Assembly (NCBI RefSeq): GCF_029537235.1
Contig: NZ_CP120639.1
Location: forward strand, 992,001 to 1,056,000
Length of the DNA: 64,000 nt
Source of the DNA: Rhizobium sp. 32-5/1
GTDB lineage: Bacteria; Pseudomonadota; Alphaproteobacteria; Rhizobiales; Rhizobiaceae
Direction of reading: 5' to 3'
Positions within the stretch are counted from its first letter, which is position 1; every line of letters begins with the position of its first letter. This document shows, piece after piece, positions 53,923 to 63,439 of this stretch. Made by a program: the position numbers and the translations under genes. The notes beneath the pieces were generated by a model. It worked only from the letters and a program-made list of their open reading frames with translations. It was not told where the DNA came from and searched no databases.

Positions 53923-53966
53923 CGTCGGCGACCGGATAAAGCGGGTCGCGGGATAAGGAGGACGAG

Positions 53967-54858
53967 ATGCCGATATATGAATTGGCGGCCATTGGTGCCG
54001 CGACCTGCTGGGCGCTGACAGGACTCCTGTCGACAGGCCCGGCGGGATATCTCGGAGCTTTGGCCTTCAACCGGACGCGGCAGCTCTTCGTCGCCCTCCT
54101 GCTCGGCCTGTACGTCCTCGCGTCGGGGACATGGCAGGAACTGCGGCCTGAGGTACTGTGGCCCCTACTCCTGTCCGGCTTCATCGGCATCTTTGTGGGC
54201 GACACGCTTTTGTTCACCTGCCTGAACCGGCTGGGGCCGCGCCGCTCGGGAATCCTGTTCGCGCTCAATGCCCCGATCGCCGCACTGCTCGGATGGTTGG
54301 TGCTCGGCGAACAGCTTTCCGGTGCCGCCGTGATCGGCATAGGCCTGGCGCTCTGCGGCGTTCTGCTCGCAATCCTCTTCGGCAAGCGCAAGGCGCAGCT
54401 GCACCAATGGGAGATTGTAAAGGGACCCCTTTGGCTTGGCGTCCTGGCTGGGTTACTGGCCGCGCTCAGCCAGGCGATCGGCTCACTGATCGCGAGGCCC
54501 GTCATGGCGAGCGGGATCGATCCGCTGGCCGCCTCCATGCTGCGTGTTGCGGTTGGCGCCTTCTGCCTGACCGCGCTCACCCGGCTGCCCATCGAGGGGT
54601 TAGGCCGAAGGGCGGACTAACGAAGAGCGTGTTTCTCCAGACCGCTATGACAGGTATCATCGCCCTGGCCTTCGGTATGACGCTTTTCTCTTCGCGCTTT
54701 CCGGCGGAAAGGTCGGCATTGTCTCTACGTTGTCTGCGACAACACCTGTGATCATCCTTCCGATGCTCTGGCTGAAAACCCGGGAAGTACCTGCACCTGG
54801 TGCATGGGCCGGAGCCGCACTTGTGGTGGCGGGAATGGCGTTGATCTTTTGGAGATAG
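53967..54858 (+). CDS. EamA-type (drug/metabolite transporter) permease, split by two missing bases
   Basis: The first frame gives seven hydrophobic segments from MPIYELAAIGAATCWALTGLL to LTALTRLPIEGL. Near 54600-54605 the frame changes (RPKGGLTKSVFLQTAMTGIIALAFGMTLF), and near 54688 it changes again (FALSGGKVGIVSTLSATTPVIILPMLWLKTREVPAPGAWAGAALVVAGMALIFWR) to the stop at 54856-54858. Joined, it is one ten-helix protein of about 296 residues with both EamA halves. The second break is a C missing in a CC pair. It lies 45 bp after the tautomerase gene and may export or import a related compound. Confidence 0.7.
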
Positions 54859-55005
54859 GCGACAAGCTCAGACTTGGCCCTCCCGTTCAGACTCGTCAGG
54901 AGCCGCCGGTCAGCAAGGCGCCGTCCTGTCGGTCAACGAGTGCCGCAATCCGCACCCGAGCTTCTGCAAGATAAATGAGGGCGGACTCAAGAATGCAGTC
55001 ACATC

Positions 55006-55929
55006 CTACGGAAGGAAAACGCGTCCCTTGCTCAAGTCTGTGGCTTTCCTTGCCTCCGCGACCAGCCAGTCGACAAAGTGACTCACGTCCGGTCGTTCAC
55101 GTTTCGATTCCGTGCACAGGCAGTAATAGTTTTGAAGCGCCGGTACTGTGAGGGCCAAAGGTTGGACCAGGCGTCCTTCGTCAAGATCGCGCGCGGATAT
55201 GATCTCGTCACTCAACGCAACGCCGTATCCATCGCGGGCAGCTTGCAGCACGATCCCGAAGTCGTCGAAATACACCTCGGAATGGCCAATCTGGGTAACG
55301 CCTGCTGCTGACTGATAGATCTTCCATTGAGAACCGTCGTCCTCGTGCAGAAGGCGATGATGGGCAAGATCTCCGATTTGTCGGATCGCGTGCGGGCCAC
55401 GCAACAATTGCGGACTGCATACCGGTGTCATGTGAATGCCGTGAAGCAGTTGCCACCAGAAACCCGACCATGGCGGCGCCCCGTAGACAACCGCAATGTC
55501 TGCCTTTCGCCAGTTCACATCACTGGAACGGCTGGCAGTTATGACATTCAGGGTGATGTTTCGGTTCTCCGACATGAACTCGAACAGGCGGGTGGCCAGC
55601 CAGGCAACTCCGTGCACCTGTGGAATGGAGATCGTCAGCGTACTTTTGCCTGCGTCATTTGATCTTTGTGCGGCAACTTCCTGAACACCGGTCGTTAATG
55701 CATTCATTGCCCGGCGGGCGGAGCGTTGCAGGATGGCGCCATATTCCGTCAGCACGAGTTGTCGACCACGCTTTTCGAACAGTGGGACATCAAGAACGTC
55801 CTGAAGGGTGCGAAGCTGCTGGCTGACCGCGCCGGTCGTTACATGCAATTCCGCGGCTGCCGCACCAAGGTGACCAAGCCGGGCGACGCTTTCGAAGGCG
55901 CGCAGTGCGTTCAGCGGTGGCAAAGCCAT
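55006..55929 (-). CDS. LysR-family transcriptional regulator (GcvA-like)
   Basis: A 307-residue LTTR of the GcvA group: LPPLNALRAFESVARLGHLGAAAAELHVTTGAVSQQLRTLQDVLDVPLFEKRGRQLVLTEYG, then the effector domain with LTISIPQVHGVAWLATRLFEFM and DIAVVYGAPPW. The C-terminal segment DEGRLVQPLALTVPALQNYYCLC is typical of the group. It is divergent from the amino-acid importer at 56090 with a 160-bp AT-rich gap, so it likely regulates that operon. Confidence 0.9.
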   Translation of the reverse strand: MALPPLNALRAFESVARLGHLGAAAAELHVTTGAVSQQLRTLQDVLDVPLFEKRGRQLVLTEYGAILQRSARRAMNALTTGVQEVAAQRSNDAGKSTLTISIPQVHGVAWLATRLFEFMSENRNITLNVITASRSSDVNWRKADIAVVYGAPPWSGFWWQLLHGIHMTPVCSPQLLRGPHAIRQIGDLAHHRLLHEDDGSQWKIYQSAAGVTQIGHSEVYFDDFGIVLQAARDGYGVALSDEIISARDLDEGRLVQPLALTVPALQNYYCLCTESKRERPDVSHFVDWLVAEARKATDLSKGRVFLP

Positions 55930-56089
55930 TCGCTTGTCTCCTTTTGCACTAAGTTCATTTGCAGTCCAACATTCGTTTAGTTTTTCTGCCTATTTTATCT
56001 CATAAAATTTAGATTGTCTGCCTAATTGTTCCATGTTGCTATGAGCAGAGGATCTCAAAAGAGATCCCAATAAAAGAGGGAACGTAGAC

Positions 56090-56917
56090 ATGAATAAGCG
56101 ACTGACATGGGCGACCAGATTGTTCTCCGGCAGCCTCGTTGCTCTGGTAGCAGCAGGGCAAGCCCAGGCGGATGGGGCTCAACCGGACTTTGCCTCGAGC
56201 GGAACGCTCAAGGTTTGCACAGCCGGCGATTTCCCGCCGATGCAATATTACAAGAACCCCGGTGACACGGATCTCGTCGGCTTTGAGATCGATGTCGTCG
56301 ATGCTATCGCCAAACAGTGGGGCGCGAAGGCTGAATTTGTTGTGGGCGATTTCAAGGGGCTGCTGCCCTCTCTCGATAGTGGCCGTTGCGATCTGGTCGC
56401 AAGCGGTATCATGATCACGCCGGCCCGCCTCGAGAAGTACGATGGCGTACCCTATTTCGGGTCGCATGTGGTTCTGCTCGTTCCCAAAACAGATGAGATC
56501 TCCAAAACGCCGGACGATATGAACGGCAAGGTCATGGCGATCGAGGCCGGCACGACCTATGAAAAAACGATGGCCGACCTTAATGCCAGGTTCGCCAAGG
56601 ACGGCAAGCCAGAGGCCGTTATCCAAACCTATCCGTCCGCGTCGGGCGTCATCGAACAGATACTTGTCGGCCGGGCTGCAGGCACGGTTACGCAGGATAC
56701 CACTGCCGCGTTCCGCATGCTGCAGATGCCCGACAGGCTGAAGATCGCCTATACGTATGACGAGAGCGAAACCTACGGCATCTACATGCGCAAAAGCACC
56801 GGTGATCGAAAGCTCGTCAAGGACGCAATCGAGGCGCTGCAGGCAAGCGGGGAAATGAAAACCTTGCTTGTCAAATGGGGCTTGCCGGAAACATCGACGG
56901 ATGTCGCTCACGACTAG
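56090..56917 (+). CDS. Amino-acid-type ABC transporter substrate-binding protein (family 3)
   Basis: A 275-residue periplasmic protein. Signal peptide LFSGSLVALVAAGQAQAD, then the family-3 fold: GTLKVCTAGDFPPMQYYKNPGDTDLVGFEIDVVDAIAKQWG, GLLPSLDSGRCDLVASGIMITPARLEKYDGVPYFG, then VMAIEAGTTYEKTMADL. The extended FPPMQYY start is of the polar-amino-acid or opine type. First gene of an operon with a permease, an ATPase and a metallo-hydrolase. Distinct from the orphan protein at 14940. Confidence 0.9.
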   Translation: MNKRLTWATRLFSGSLVALVAAGQAQADGAQPDFASSGTLKVCTAGDFPPMQYYKNPGDTDLVGFEIDVVDAIAKQWGAKAEFVVGDFKGLLPSLDSGRCDLVASGIMITPARLEKYDGVPYFGSHVVLLVPKTDEISKTPDDMNGKVMAIEAGTTYEKTMADLNARFAKDGKPEAVIQTYPSASGVIEQILVGRAAGTVTQDTTAAFRMLQMPDRLKIAYTYDESETYGIYMRKSTGDRKLVKDAIEALQASGEMKTLLVKWGLPETSTDVAHD

Positions 56918-56928
56918 GGGGCGGTGCA

Positions 56929-57606
56929 ATGTTCGATTTTAACCTCTTCCTCTCCGCCCTATTCGGCTGGCCCCTTGCGAAAGGGGCTATGCTGACGGTC
57001 GTGCTCTCCCTGCTGGTCATGAGCGTTTCGCTGGTGCTGGGGATGGCGTTCGGTTCCGCTGCCGGCTCCAAAAACAAGCTGTTGCGCTTTTTTGTTGGGG
57101 CTTACGTCTGGCTGTTCCGCGGTGCTCCGGGCCTGCTGATCCTACTCTTCGTCTGGAACGGGCTGCCGCAAATATCGCCGATTTTCCGGGCGGGCTGGTT
57201 CACGCCTTTCTTTGCGGCCTTCCTCGCCCTGACGCTCATCCAGATCGCCTATCTCTCCGAGATCCTGCGGAGCGCCTTTGATGCCGTGGGGAAAGGTCAG
57301 AAAGAGGGCGCTGCCGCACTCGGCTTGCATAAATGGCAAATCTTCCTGCTGATTACGCTGCCCCAGGCTCTGCGGATCGCCATGCCTGCATTGGTCAACG
57401 AATTCATATCGCTTTTGAAGGCGACTTCCCTTGCAACCGTAATCTCTCTCAAAGAACTGATGACGATCACGCAGTTTGCCATCGCAACGAGTTTCCGCTT
57501 CCTCGAATGGTATGGCGCGGCACTCGTCTACTACATGGCCATGGTTTCCGTTTTGACCATTGTTCAGTCCCGCATCGAACGCGCCCTGTCGAAAGGGCAT
57601 CGTTAG
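56929..57606 (+). CDS. Amino-acid ABC transporter permease
   Basis: A 225-residue His/Glu/Gln/Arg/opine-type permease with five hydrophobic segments. The EAA motif is visible (GQKEGAAALGLHKWQIFLLITLPQALRIAMPALVNEFISLLK). It starts at ATG 56929, 11 bp after the binding-protein stop. Only one permease gene is present, whereas most such operons have two, so a homodimer is expected. Confidence 0.9.
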   Translation: MFDFNLFLSALFGWPLAKGAMLTVVLSLLVMSVSLVLGMAFGSAAGSKNKLLRFFVGAYVWLFRGAPGLLILLFVWNGLPQISPIFRAGWFTPFFAAFLALTLIQIAYLSEILRSAFDAVGKGQKEGAAALGLHKWQIFLLITLPQALRIAMPALVNEFISLLKATSLATVISLKELMTITQFAIATSFRFLEWYGAALVYYMAMVSVLTIVQSRIERALSKGHR

Positions 57607-57647
57607 AACCCTTTCGTCATTCTTTTTACGCCTAACGAGGAACATCC

Positions 57648-58413
57648 ATGATCGAGAGATTCCCGTCGCCCGATGCGCAACGGCCGTCGGCCGTCGAACT
57701 ATTGGACGTCAACAAGTCCTACGGCACCTATCATGTCCTGCATGATGTCTCGCTGAAGGTCAGGCAGGGGAGCGCATTGTGATATGCGGCCCGTCAGGCT
57801 CGGGGAAATCGACACTGATCCGATTCATCAACCGTCTGGAAACACATCAAAGCGGTAGGATCATGGTCAACGGCGTTGAATTGACCGACGATACATCAAA
57901 AATCGACCATGTGCGGCGGGATGTCGGGATGGTGTTCCAGCACTTCAATCTTTTCCCGCATCTGACCGTGCTTCAAAATTGCACGCTGGCGCAGCGCTGG
58001 GTCCGCAAGCGCTCTCAGTCGGAAGCGGTAGACGTTGCGATGGCTTTTCTGGAGCGCGTTCGTATCCCCGAAAAGGCCCATCGTTATCCCGGCGAACTTT
58101 CGGGGGGCAGCAGCAACGCGTTGCCATCGCCCGTGCGCTTTGCATGACGCCGGGCATTATGTTGTTTGACGAACCCACATCCGCGCTCGACCCGGAAATG
58201 GTCAAGGAAGTGCTGGATACAATGGTTGGGCTCGCCGAGGACGGGATGACAATGATTTGCGTCACCCATGAAATGGGATTTGCGCGGCAAGTCGCAAGCG
58301 AGGTCGTCTTCATGGACGATGGCAGGATCATCGAGAAAGGAGCGCCCGAAACATTGTTCGGCTCGCCCTCGCACGAGCGGACAAAACGCTTCCTCAGCAA
58401 TCTCCTCCATTGA
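57648..58413 (+). CDS. Amino-acid ABC transporter ATP-binding protein, split by two missing bases
   Basis: Three frames join into one ATPase. First frame: SAVELLDVNKSYGTYHVLHDVSLKVRQG. After one G lost in the GGGG at 57767-57770, the next gives ERIVICGPSGSGKSTLIRFINRLE (Walker A) and VGMVFQHFNLFPHLTVL (Q-loop), then YPGELSGG. After one G lost from the G run at 58102-58107 it goes on with QQRVAIARALCMTPGIMLFDEPTSALDPEMVKEVL (signature end and Walker B), the switch His in CVTHEMGFAR, and the end FLSNLLH. All motifs are intact, so sequence error is likely. Total about 256 residues, normal for HisP/GlnQ-type ATPases. Confidence 0.8.
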
Positions 58414-58424
58414 ACGGCAAAAAA

Positions 58425-59144
58425 TGACTGACCAAGCAAAGTGGTTTTGTGCAGAACAACTCACCGATACCATCCGACGCATCTGGGAGCCGCATGTGCA
58501 CCGGTTTTTCAGGGCCAACTTTTTCATGTCGTCGGCAAGGATGCCGATCTGATTATCGATTTTGGAATGGGCCTCGCCCCGCTGGGTCCCTTTCTCAATA
58601 TCGAGATCGGAAAGCCTGTGATTGCGCTGGCGACACATGTCCATGCGGACCATATCGGCTCGTTCCACGAGTTCGAACATCGACTGGGCCATGCCGCCGA
58701 GGCTGACGGCTTCGCGGGGATGGAGGATGCCGCCACACTGGCACATCTGTTTCGTGAGCTGCCCCAGGGGTGGAACAGAAGCCGGAGCCGTCCTTCGAGC
58801 AGGACAGCTACACGATACTCCCGGCTCCGCTCAGCAAGGTTCTTACCGACAAGGACACCGTCGAAATCGGCGGCCCATCCTACAAGGTCTTGCACCTGCC
58901 CGGGCATTCGCCCGGATCGATCGGGCTGTTTGATGAAGCGTCAGGCATCTTTTTCAGCGGCGACGCGATCTATGACGGCACATTGGTCGATGATCTGCCC
59001 GGCTGCGACAAACCTGCCTACCGGATGACCATGCGCCGGCTGCGCGATCTCGATGTTTCCATGGCCTATGGCGGCCACGGCGCGCCAATGTCGCGAGAAC
59101 GCATGCGCGTGATTGCCAAAGCCTATCTCGATGCGTCAGCCTAA
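58425..59144 (+). CDS. Metallo-beta-lactamase-fold hydrolase, split by two missing bases
   Basis: The first frame starts MTDQAKWFCAEQLTDTIRRIWEPHVHRFFRANF. One T lost from TTTTT at 58520-58524 leads to HVVGKDADLIIDFGMGLAPLGPFLNIEIGKPVIALATHVHADHIGSFHEFEHR (HxHxDH metal motif). After one G lost at 58767-58770 it goes on with EQKPEPSFEQD...VEIGGPSYKVLHLPGHSPGSIGLFDEASGIFFSGDAIYDG, with the third metal His and Asp, to LSRERMRVIAKAYLDASA. The whole is about 240 residues. It lies 11 bp after the importer ATPase gene and is likely co-transcribed. It may hydrolyse the imported compound (an ester, lactone or thioester). Confidence 0.75.
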
Positions 59145-59277
59145 AGGCGGCGGTTAACCGCAGCGCAAGGGCCCTAGCGGCGCTTTTGCGCGTCCATGAA
59201 GTCAAACTCCATTCCCTCATCGCTGACCTTGACCAGTTCGATGATCTTGGGCTGGGGCAAGCGACTTACATCGGAAA

Positions 59278-59391
59278 TCAGGAAAGAGCGGCGGCCAGGC
59301 TGAAAGACACCGCCACAAGAACTATCGCCACCACTATCCTGCGGAACATCTTTCTTTTCCGGAAACTCGTCTCGTCCCACTCATAAGTCAT
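59278..59391 (-). CDS. Very small membrane protein, last gene of the DUF982 mini-operon
   Basis: A 37-residue protein: a charged start (TYEWDETSFRKRKMFRR), then one hydrophobic helix (IVVAIVLVAVSFSLAAALS). ATG 59389-59391 overlaps the TGA of the upstream gene (ATGA). Too short for routine ORF calling. The positive-inside start and the coupling argue that it is real. No function known. Confidence 0.5.
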   Translation of the reverse strand: MTYEWDETSFRKRKMFRRIVVAIVLVAVSFSLAAALS

Positions 59392-59558
59392 GACGGCCGT
59401 GATGCTTGCTGGTCGTCAGTTTTTGTTTGCAAAGAAGTCCAACGCTCACGCTCCGAGCGGATGCCCTCTGCTATCATATGTGTCGGATCCTTTTGTCCGC
59501 GCGCAATGTGTTTGGCTGCAATGATCCACGCCGCGCGCGTAATGTCATCTTCAAACAT
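59388..59558 (-). CDS. Small hypothetical protein in the DUF982 mini-operon
   Basis: A 56-residue protein: FEDDITRAAWIIAAKHIARGQKDPTHMIAEGIRSERERW and a polar tail. Its ATG (59556-59558) lies inside the last codons of the DUF982 gene (8-bp overlap), and its TGA overlaps the ATG of the next small gene. It was missed by length-based ORF calling. The pattern of an N-terminal helix and a Glu/Arg-rich second helix is conserved-looking, but no function is known. Confidence 0.55.
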   Translation of the reverse strand: MFEDDITRAAWIIAAKHIARGQKDPTHMIAEGIRSERERWTSLQTKTDDQQASRPS

Positions 59559-59889
59559 ACTGATCCTCTAAAATGTATTGCGCGTACATTTCTGCGGAGG
59601 CCTCCGTAATCTCGGAGACGAGTTGATCGTGCTGCGCAATGTCTGGGCTTAAAGAGAACGTCAGACCCGCCTCGCGCGCTGCCTTCTGAAATGGAAATCT
59701 AGCCAGAGTATCGGGGAGTTCTCCGGACAACGCCATCTTGCAGCCTATAATGGCCTGCTTGAACGGATTGCCGGAGTTGACTGGCCATTCACGCAGAAGG
59801 CAATGTGCGGCCTCACTGGTGCTTCGAATATTGCGGACATGGATTGTGCCGCGTCCCTGTAATTCAATTGTTACTGTCCTGTTCCACAT
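59551..59889 (-). CDS. DUF982 domain protein
   Basis: A 112-residue protein of the rhizobial DUF982 type: TVTIELQGRGTIHVRNIRSTSEAAHCLLREWP, then GNPFKQAIIGCKMALSGEL. The ATG at 59887-59889 (MWNRTVTIEL) is the family start; the frame is open to 59976. It is followed by two smaller genes with overlapping starts and stops. The function of DUF982 is not established; members are abundant on rhizobial plasmids. Confidence 0.75.
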   Translation of the reverse strand: MWNRTVTIELQGRGTIHVRNIRSTSEAAHCLLREWPVNSGNPFKQAIIGCKMALSGELPDTLARFPFQKAAREAGLTFSLSPDIAQHDQLVSEITEASAEMYAQYILEDQYV

Positions 59890-60293
59890 GGCTGCGCCTG
59901 AAATTTCGTTAGCATCTCCATGCCTGATCAAGCTGTTGCGGGACTTAAGTTTGAAAAAATGGAAATTATAACACAAACTGTCGACGGAAGATCATGCCTT
60001 TGTCACGGCGATCGGCCGGCTGGTGGAGTAGCTGCGCGGCCCTAAGGGATACGCGTGGTGACTGGCCTAGCTGTGATGCGATGATCGATGTCGGGGCGGT
60101 CGGTTTCCGGCTTTTTGAGGAATTCGGCGGGCATGCGTAGCCGCAACCTGACGGGCAGGCCCATATCAACGTGCCTTTCACAGTGGATACCATGCCTAAC
60201 GTTGCGTTAGAATCGTCTTCACATTTTCTTCGAGGACGTTTTTGCGAATCGAGGACTATTTTTACTTCAGGGTCGCTATTCAAGCGAACGCTA
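59890..60293. other. Gap without a recognisable gene
   Basis: About 404 bp between the DUF982 operon and the NAD(P)-binding gene. No domain seen in either strand; the region is probably regulatory. Confidence 0.4.
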
Positions 60294-60958
60294 TCACGTG
60301 ATTAACGGGGACTTGCGTAGCCATAGGTCCGTGGTGACTTGATCCAGAACGAAGGTCGCCACGTCTTCGGGCGAGATGGAGCCGCCATGGAATTCGTTCA
60401 AGCTCGTGAGCGTCTGGATCGTGGTGCGTCTGGGCTTGTGGTTGAGAACGGAAGGACGGACAATGATCCAATCCAGATCTGTGCCCTTGATGATTGCCTC
60501 CTGACGGTTCTTGTCGACGTAGACCTTGCGCAGGAGCAGAGGGAAGATCAGCTTGTCGAAGAGGAGGCCACCGTGCTCTGCGCTGTCGCCAGCGCCGATA
60601 CCGGGAATAGTAACCAGACGCGAAACGTGTTCCGCCTTCATGGCGCTAACAAACGCCCGAGTCGCGGTCGAAAGAAGCGTGACTTCATGAAACGGGCGGG
60701 CGGGTGCGCCAAGCGCGCACATTACGGCATCGCGACGCTTGACGGCTTGGCGCAACGCCTTCACGTCGCGGGCGTCTCCAACGACGATCTTCGCTCCCTT
60801 CCTGTATGCGACCTTTCCGGCGAGCGCACCAGGACGGTTATATCGTAGCCGCGGGCCAGCGCCTGGCCAACGAGGTGGCGGCCGGTGGGCCCGGTTGCGC
60901 CGAGGATCAGGATCTGCGGCGCAGCGGCCAGAATTGTGTCAGTACTGGACGTGGTCAT
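60294..60958 (-). CDS. NAD(P)-binding (NmrA/SDR-like atypical) protein, split by one missing base
   Basis: The first frame has PQILILGATGPTGRHLVGQALARGYDITVLVRSPE, the glycine-rich nucleotide motif. After one base lost near 60812-60813 the other frame continues with KALRQAVKRRDAVMCALGAP, THE-like SRLVTIPGIGAGDS and LDWIIVRPSVLN, ending at 60294. Combined, about 221 residues, normal for this family. Likely an NAD(P)H-dependent oxidoreductase or redox sensor. First gene of a group with the SRPBCC and NmrA proteins. Confidence 0.7.
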
Positions 60959-61028
60959 TGGCGTGCTCCTCTCGAAAGACAGGGCGCCTCTGAGGAGGCC
61001 GCCCTGTTGGGTTTGATGCTGCGGGTAA

Positions 61029-61502
61029 TCAGAGGCGGTCTTCTGCGAGCAATTCGCGGGTCCGCTTCAGCGTCGACACGAGGGCCGACTTGTAGCCCTT
61101 GTCACTGTCGAACTGCGCCTGCTCGGCTTGTTCCTCCCGGCCATCAGGTTGCTTTCCGCGCAAGCCGAGGTAACAATAGAACTTCAGCTGCAGTTCGCCG
61201 GCCTCATTCTCGAAAAGCTCGTTGACGATGGCGCCTTCGCGTGGGCCGGTTGCCTGGAAGAAGGTGATCTTGCTCCGAGGCTCAAGCGTGATGATCTCCC
61301 TGATGTCGGACCCGGCGATGGTGGCTTCGCGCACGAAGTGGATAGCACTTTCCTCAATGACGTCGCAGCGGGTGCAGAGGCCGGGCGGGAGAAACAGGCG
61401 CGCATCACGCGCCTTCAGCTCCAGGCCCTTCCAGACCTGCTCCCGGGTGAGCATGGTTTCGCCTTCCGGATTTACCGGTATGGTTGCGGTTGAATAGATC
61501 AC
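61029..61502 (-). CDS. DUF1857 (SRPBCC-fold) family protein
   Basis: A 157-residue protein: STATIPVNPEG at the start, then LTREQVWKGLELKARDARLFLP and IREIITLEPRSKITFFQATGPREGAIVNELF. This combination is the DUF1857/AtaL-like SRPBCC family, small hydrophobic-cavity proteins of unclear role. The start is GTG at 61500-61502, which puts the conserved N-terminus in place; MLTREQ would lose it. It sits between two NAD(P)-binding genes on the same strand. Confidence 0.75.
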   Translation of the reverse strand: MIYSTATIPVNPEGETMLTREQVWKGLELKARDARLFLPPGLCTRCDVIEESAIHFVREATIAGSDIREIITLEPRSKITFFQATGPREGAIVNELFENEAGELQLKFYCYLGLRGKQPDGREEQAEQAQFDSDKGYKSALVSTLKRTRELLAEDRL

Positions 61503-61540
61503 GATGATGGTCCTCGTTTCGAAGTTGTGGGACGCTTGCC

Positions 61541-62409
61541 TCAGGCAGTGGCAGCGGTTTCGGAGGCGAAATTGCGATAGGAGCGGAGCGGACGGCCGAG
61601 AAGTGTCGTCAGGCGTTCGATGTCGCCACCCTCGGGCAGCATGCCCTCAGTCAGGAAACGCTCGCCCATCATGCGCATGTCGTAGGCCATCCAAGCCGGC
61701 ATGAACTGCCGGAGGTTCTGCTCGAAGGCCTGCGTATCGCCGCCGCCATAGTCGATCTGGCGGTCAAGAACGTCCGTCCAGATGGCGGCGATAGCCGCTC
61801 CGGTGAGGGTGTCTGGACCGACCAGATTGATGCGCGTGATCGGGAGCGGTTGTGCGGCCTGTTCACGGCGCAGAAGCTCGAGGGCGGCGATCTCCGCGAT
61901 ATCGCGAACGTCGATCATGGCAAGGCCTTTGTCACCGACGGGCATCGGATAGACACCATAGCCAGTGATGACGTCCTTGATCGTCAGATCGTTCTGGATG
62001 AAGTAGGCCGGGCGCAGGATCGTTGCCTTGAAATCCATCTGTTCGATCATCCGCTCGACGCCGAACTTGCCGGCGAAGTGCGGGACGTTGACGTAGATGT
62101 CGGAGTGAATGACTGAAAGGTAGACGATCCGCTCAACGCCCGCCGAGCGGGCGACGTTGAGGGCGATCAACGCCTGTGTGAACTCGTCTGGTGCGACAGC
62201 GTTCAAAAGGAAAAGCGTAGACACACCGTCGAAGGCGGTACGCAGGAGTCGACGTCGAGGAAGTCGCCCCTCACGGCGGCTACGCTCGCTGGGAAGTTGG
62301 CCTTGGAAGGATCTCGAACGAGAGCGCGGACGTCTGCGCCACTATCGACGAGGTGCTTGATGACTTGGCTGCCGATATTGCCGGTGGCGCCGGTAACGAG
62401 AATGGTCAT
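61541..62409 (-). CDS. NmrA-family NAD(P)-binding protein, split by one missing base
   Basis: First frame: TILVTGATGNIGSQVIKHLVDSGADVRALVRDPSKANFP and GDFLDVDS. After a C lost (GG at 62243-62244 on the plus strand) the next gives LRTAFDGVSTLFLLNAVAPDEFTQALIALNVARSAGVERIVYLSV...MIEQMDFKATILRPAYFIQND, ending ASETAATA at 61541. The joined protein is about 290 residues, with an intact GATGNIG dinucleotide motif. Such proteins are often redox-responsive regulators or quinone reductases. It is divergent from the LysR gene at 62515. Confidence 0.75.
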
Positions 62410-62514
62410 GAGAGTATCTCCGGGTTTGTTTGCTTGACACCCGGAATATGGCTGGTTCACTGTTGAACCAATAGACATTCAAGTTAGACAGTTCGTCTCA
62501 CAGATGGAACGATC

Positions 62515-63405
62515 ATGGATCTCGTCGCTCTTGCCGATTTCAACCTTGTCGCGCGTCACGGTGGTTTTGGAAAAGCGTCGCGAGCGTCCGGCCGTCCCAA
62601 AGCGACCTTGTCCCGACGGGTGACTGAACTGGAGGCTGCCCTTCAGCTTCGGCTGTTTGAACGTGGCGCGCGCAATCTGAAACTCACCGAGGAGGGACGC
62701 GCCCTTCATGAGCGGACAGCTGCTTTGCTGACGGAGCTCGACGAAACGGCGGCCACCATCGCGGCGGGCGGGGACAAGCCGCGTGGAAGGTTGCGGATCA
62801 GCGCACCGCTTTTGTTTTCGCAAACCGCGATGGGTAGGATCGCGGCGGGGTTTTCACTGAAATATCCCGACGTGCGGTTGGACGTTACCACGGAGGACCG
62901 AGCCGTCGACATGATCGAGGAAGGCTATGATCTGGTCATCCGGGTCAATCCGGACCCAGACCAAAGTCTTGTCGGTCGAGCCTTTCTGCATGATCGGCTG
63001 GTCGTCGTGGCAAGCCCCGATCTTGCTCGTCCGGGGCCAAATCTCTCGGCGCCAGGGGTCGTGCGCGGGGCCGACGATCGGCAGACCTGGAACGTCCTGA
63101 CCGCAGAAGGACGCATGACGATCAGGATCAAGCCTATCCTCGGCCTGTCGTCGCTCATCATGGTTCGGGATGCCGTGCGAGCAGGCGTGGGCGCTGCACG
63201 CCTGCCGATCTCGTTGGTAAGCCACGATCTTGCTGACGGCACTTTGCAGCGCTGGGGCGACATCGAGGGTTCCGAGATCGCGCTGTGGGCGCTTTACCCG
63301 TCGCGGCGACTGCTCAGCGCGCGTGTATCTGCCTTCCTGGATTTTCTGAAGCAGGCTTTCCCCAAGGGAACGCCCGATGAACTGGCGGCCTATATCGGCA
63401 GGTGA
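62515..63405 (+). CDS. LysR-family transcriptional regulator
   Basis: A 296-residue LTTR of the CrgA/AaeR-like group: LADFNLVARHGGFGKASRASGRPKATLSRRVTELEAALQLRLFERGARNLKLTEEGRALHERTAALL, then GRLRISAPLLFSQTAMGRIAAGFSLKYPDVRLDVTTEDRAVDM. The effector domain is complete. It is divergent from the NmrA-SRPBCC group with about 105 bp between, and probably controls it. Confidence 0.9.
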   Translation: MDLVALADFNLVARHGGFGKASRASGRPKATLSRRVTELEAALQLRLFERGARNLKLTEEGRALHERTAALLTELDETAATIAAGGDKPRGRLRISAPLLFSQTAMGRIAAGFSLKYPDVRLDVTTEDRAVDMIEEGYDLVIRVNPDPDQSLVGRAFLHDRLVVVASPDLARPGPNLSAPGVVRGADDRQTWNVLTAEGRMTIRIKPILGLSSLIMVRDAVRAGVGAARLPISLVSHDLADGTLQRWGDIEGSEIALWALYPSRRLLSARVSAFLDFLKQAFPKGTPDELAAYIGR

Positions 63406-63439
63406 CGGCCCTGTTCCACATTTCGCACGTGCGCTATCG

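Noticed and set aside
53756..54592. Open frame of 278 codons opposite the EamA permease
   Set aside because: Ser- and Arg-rich shadow without membrane segments; the plus strand encodes the permease.
56039..56929. Open frame of 296 codons on the minus strand
   Set aside because: Shadow of the family-3 binding protein at 56090, which has a clear signal peptide and fold.
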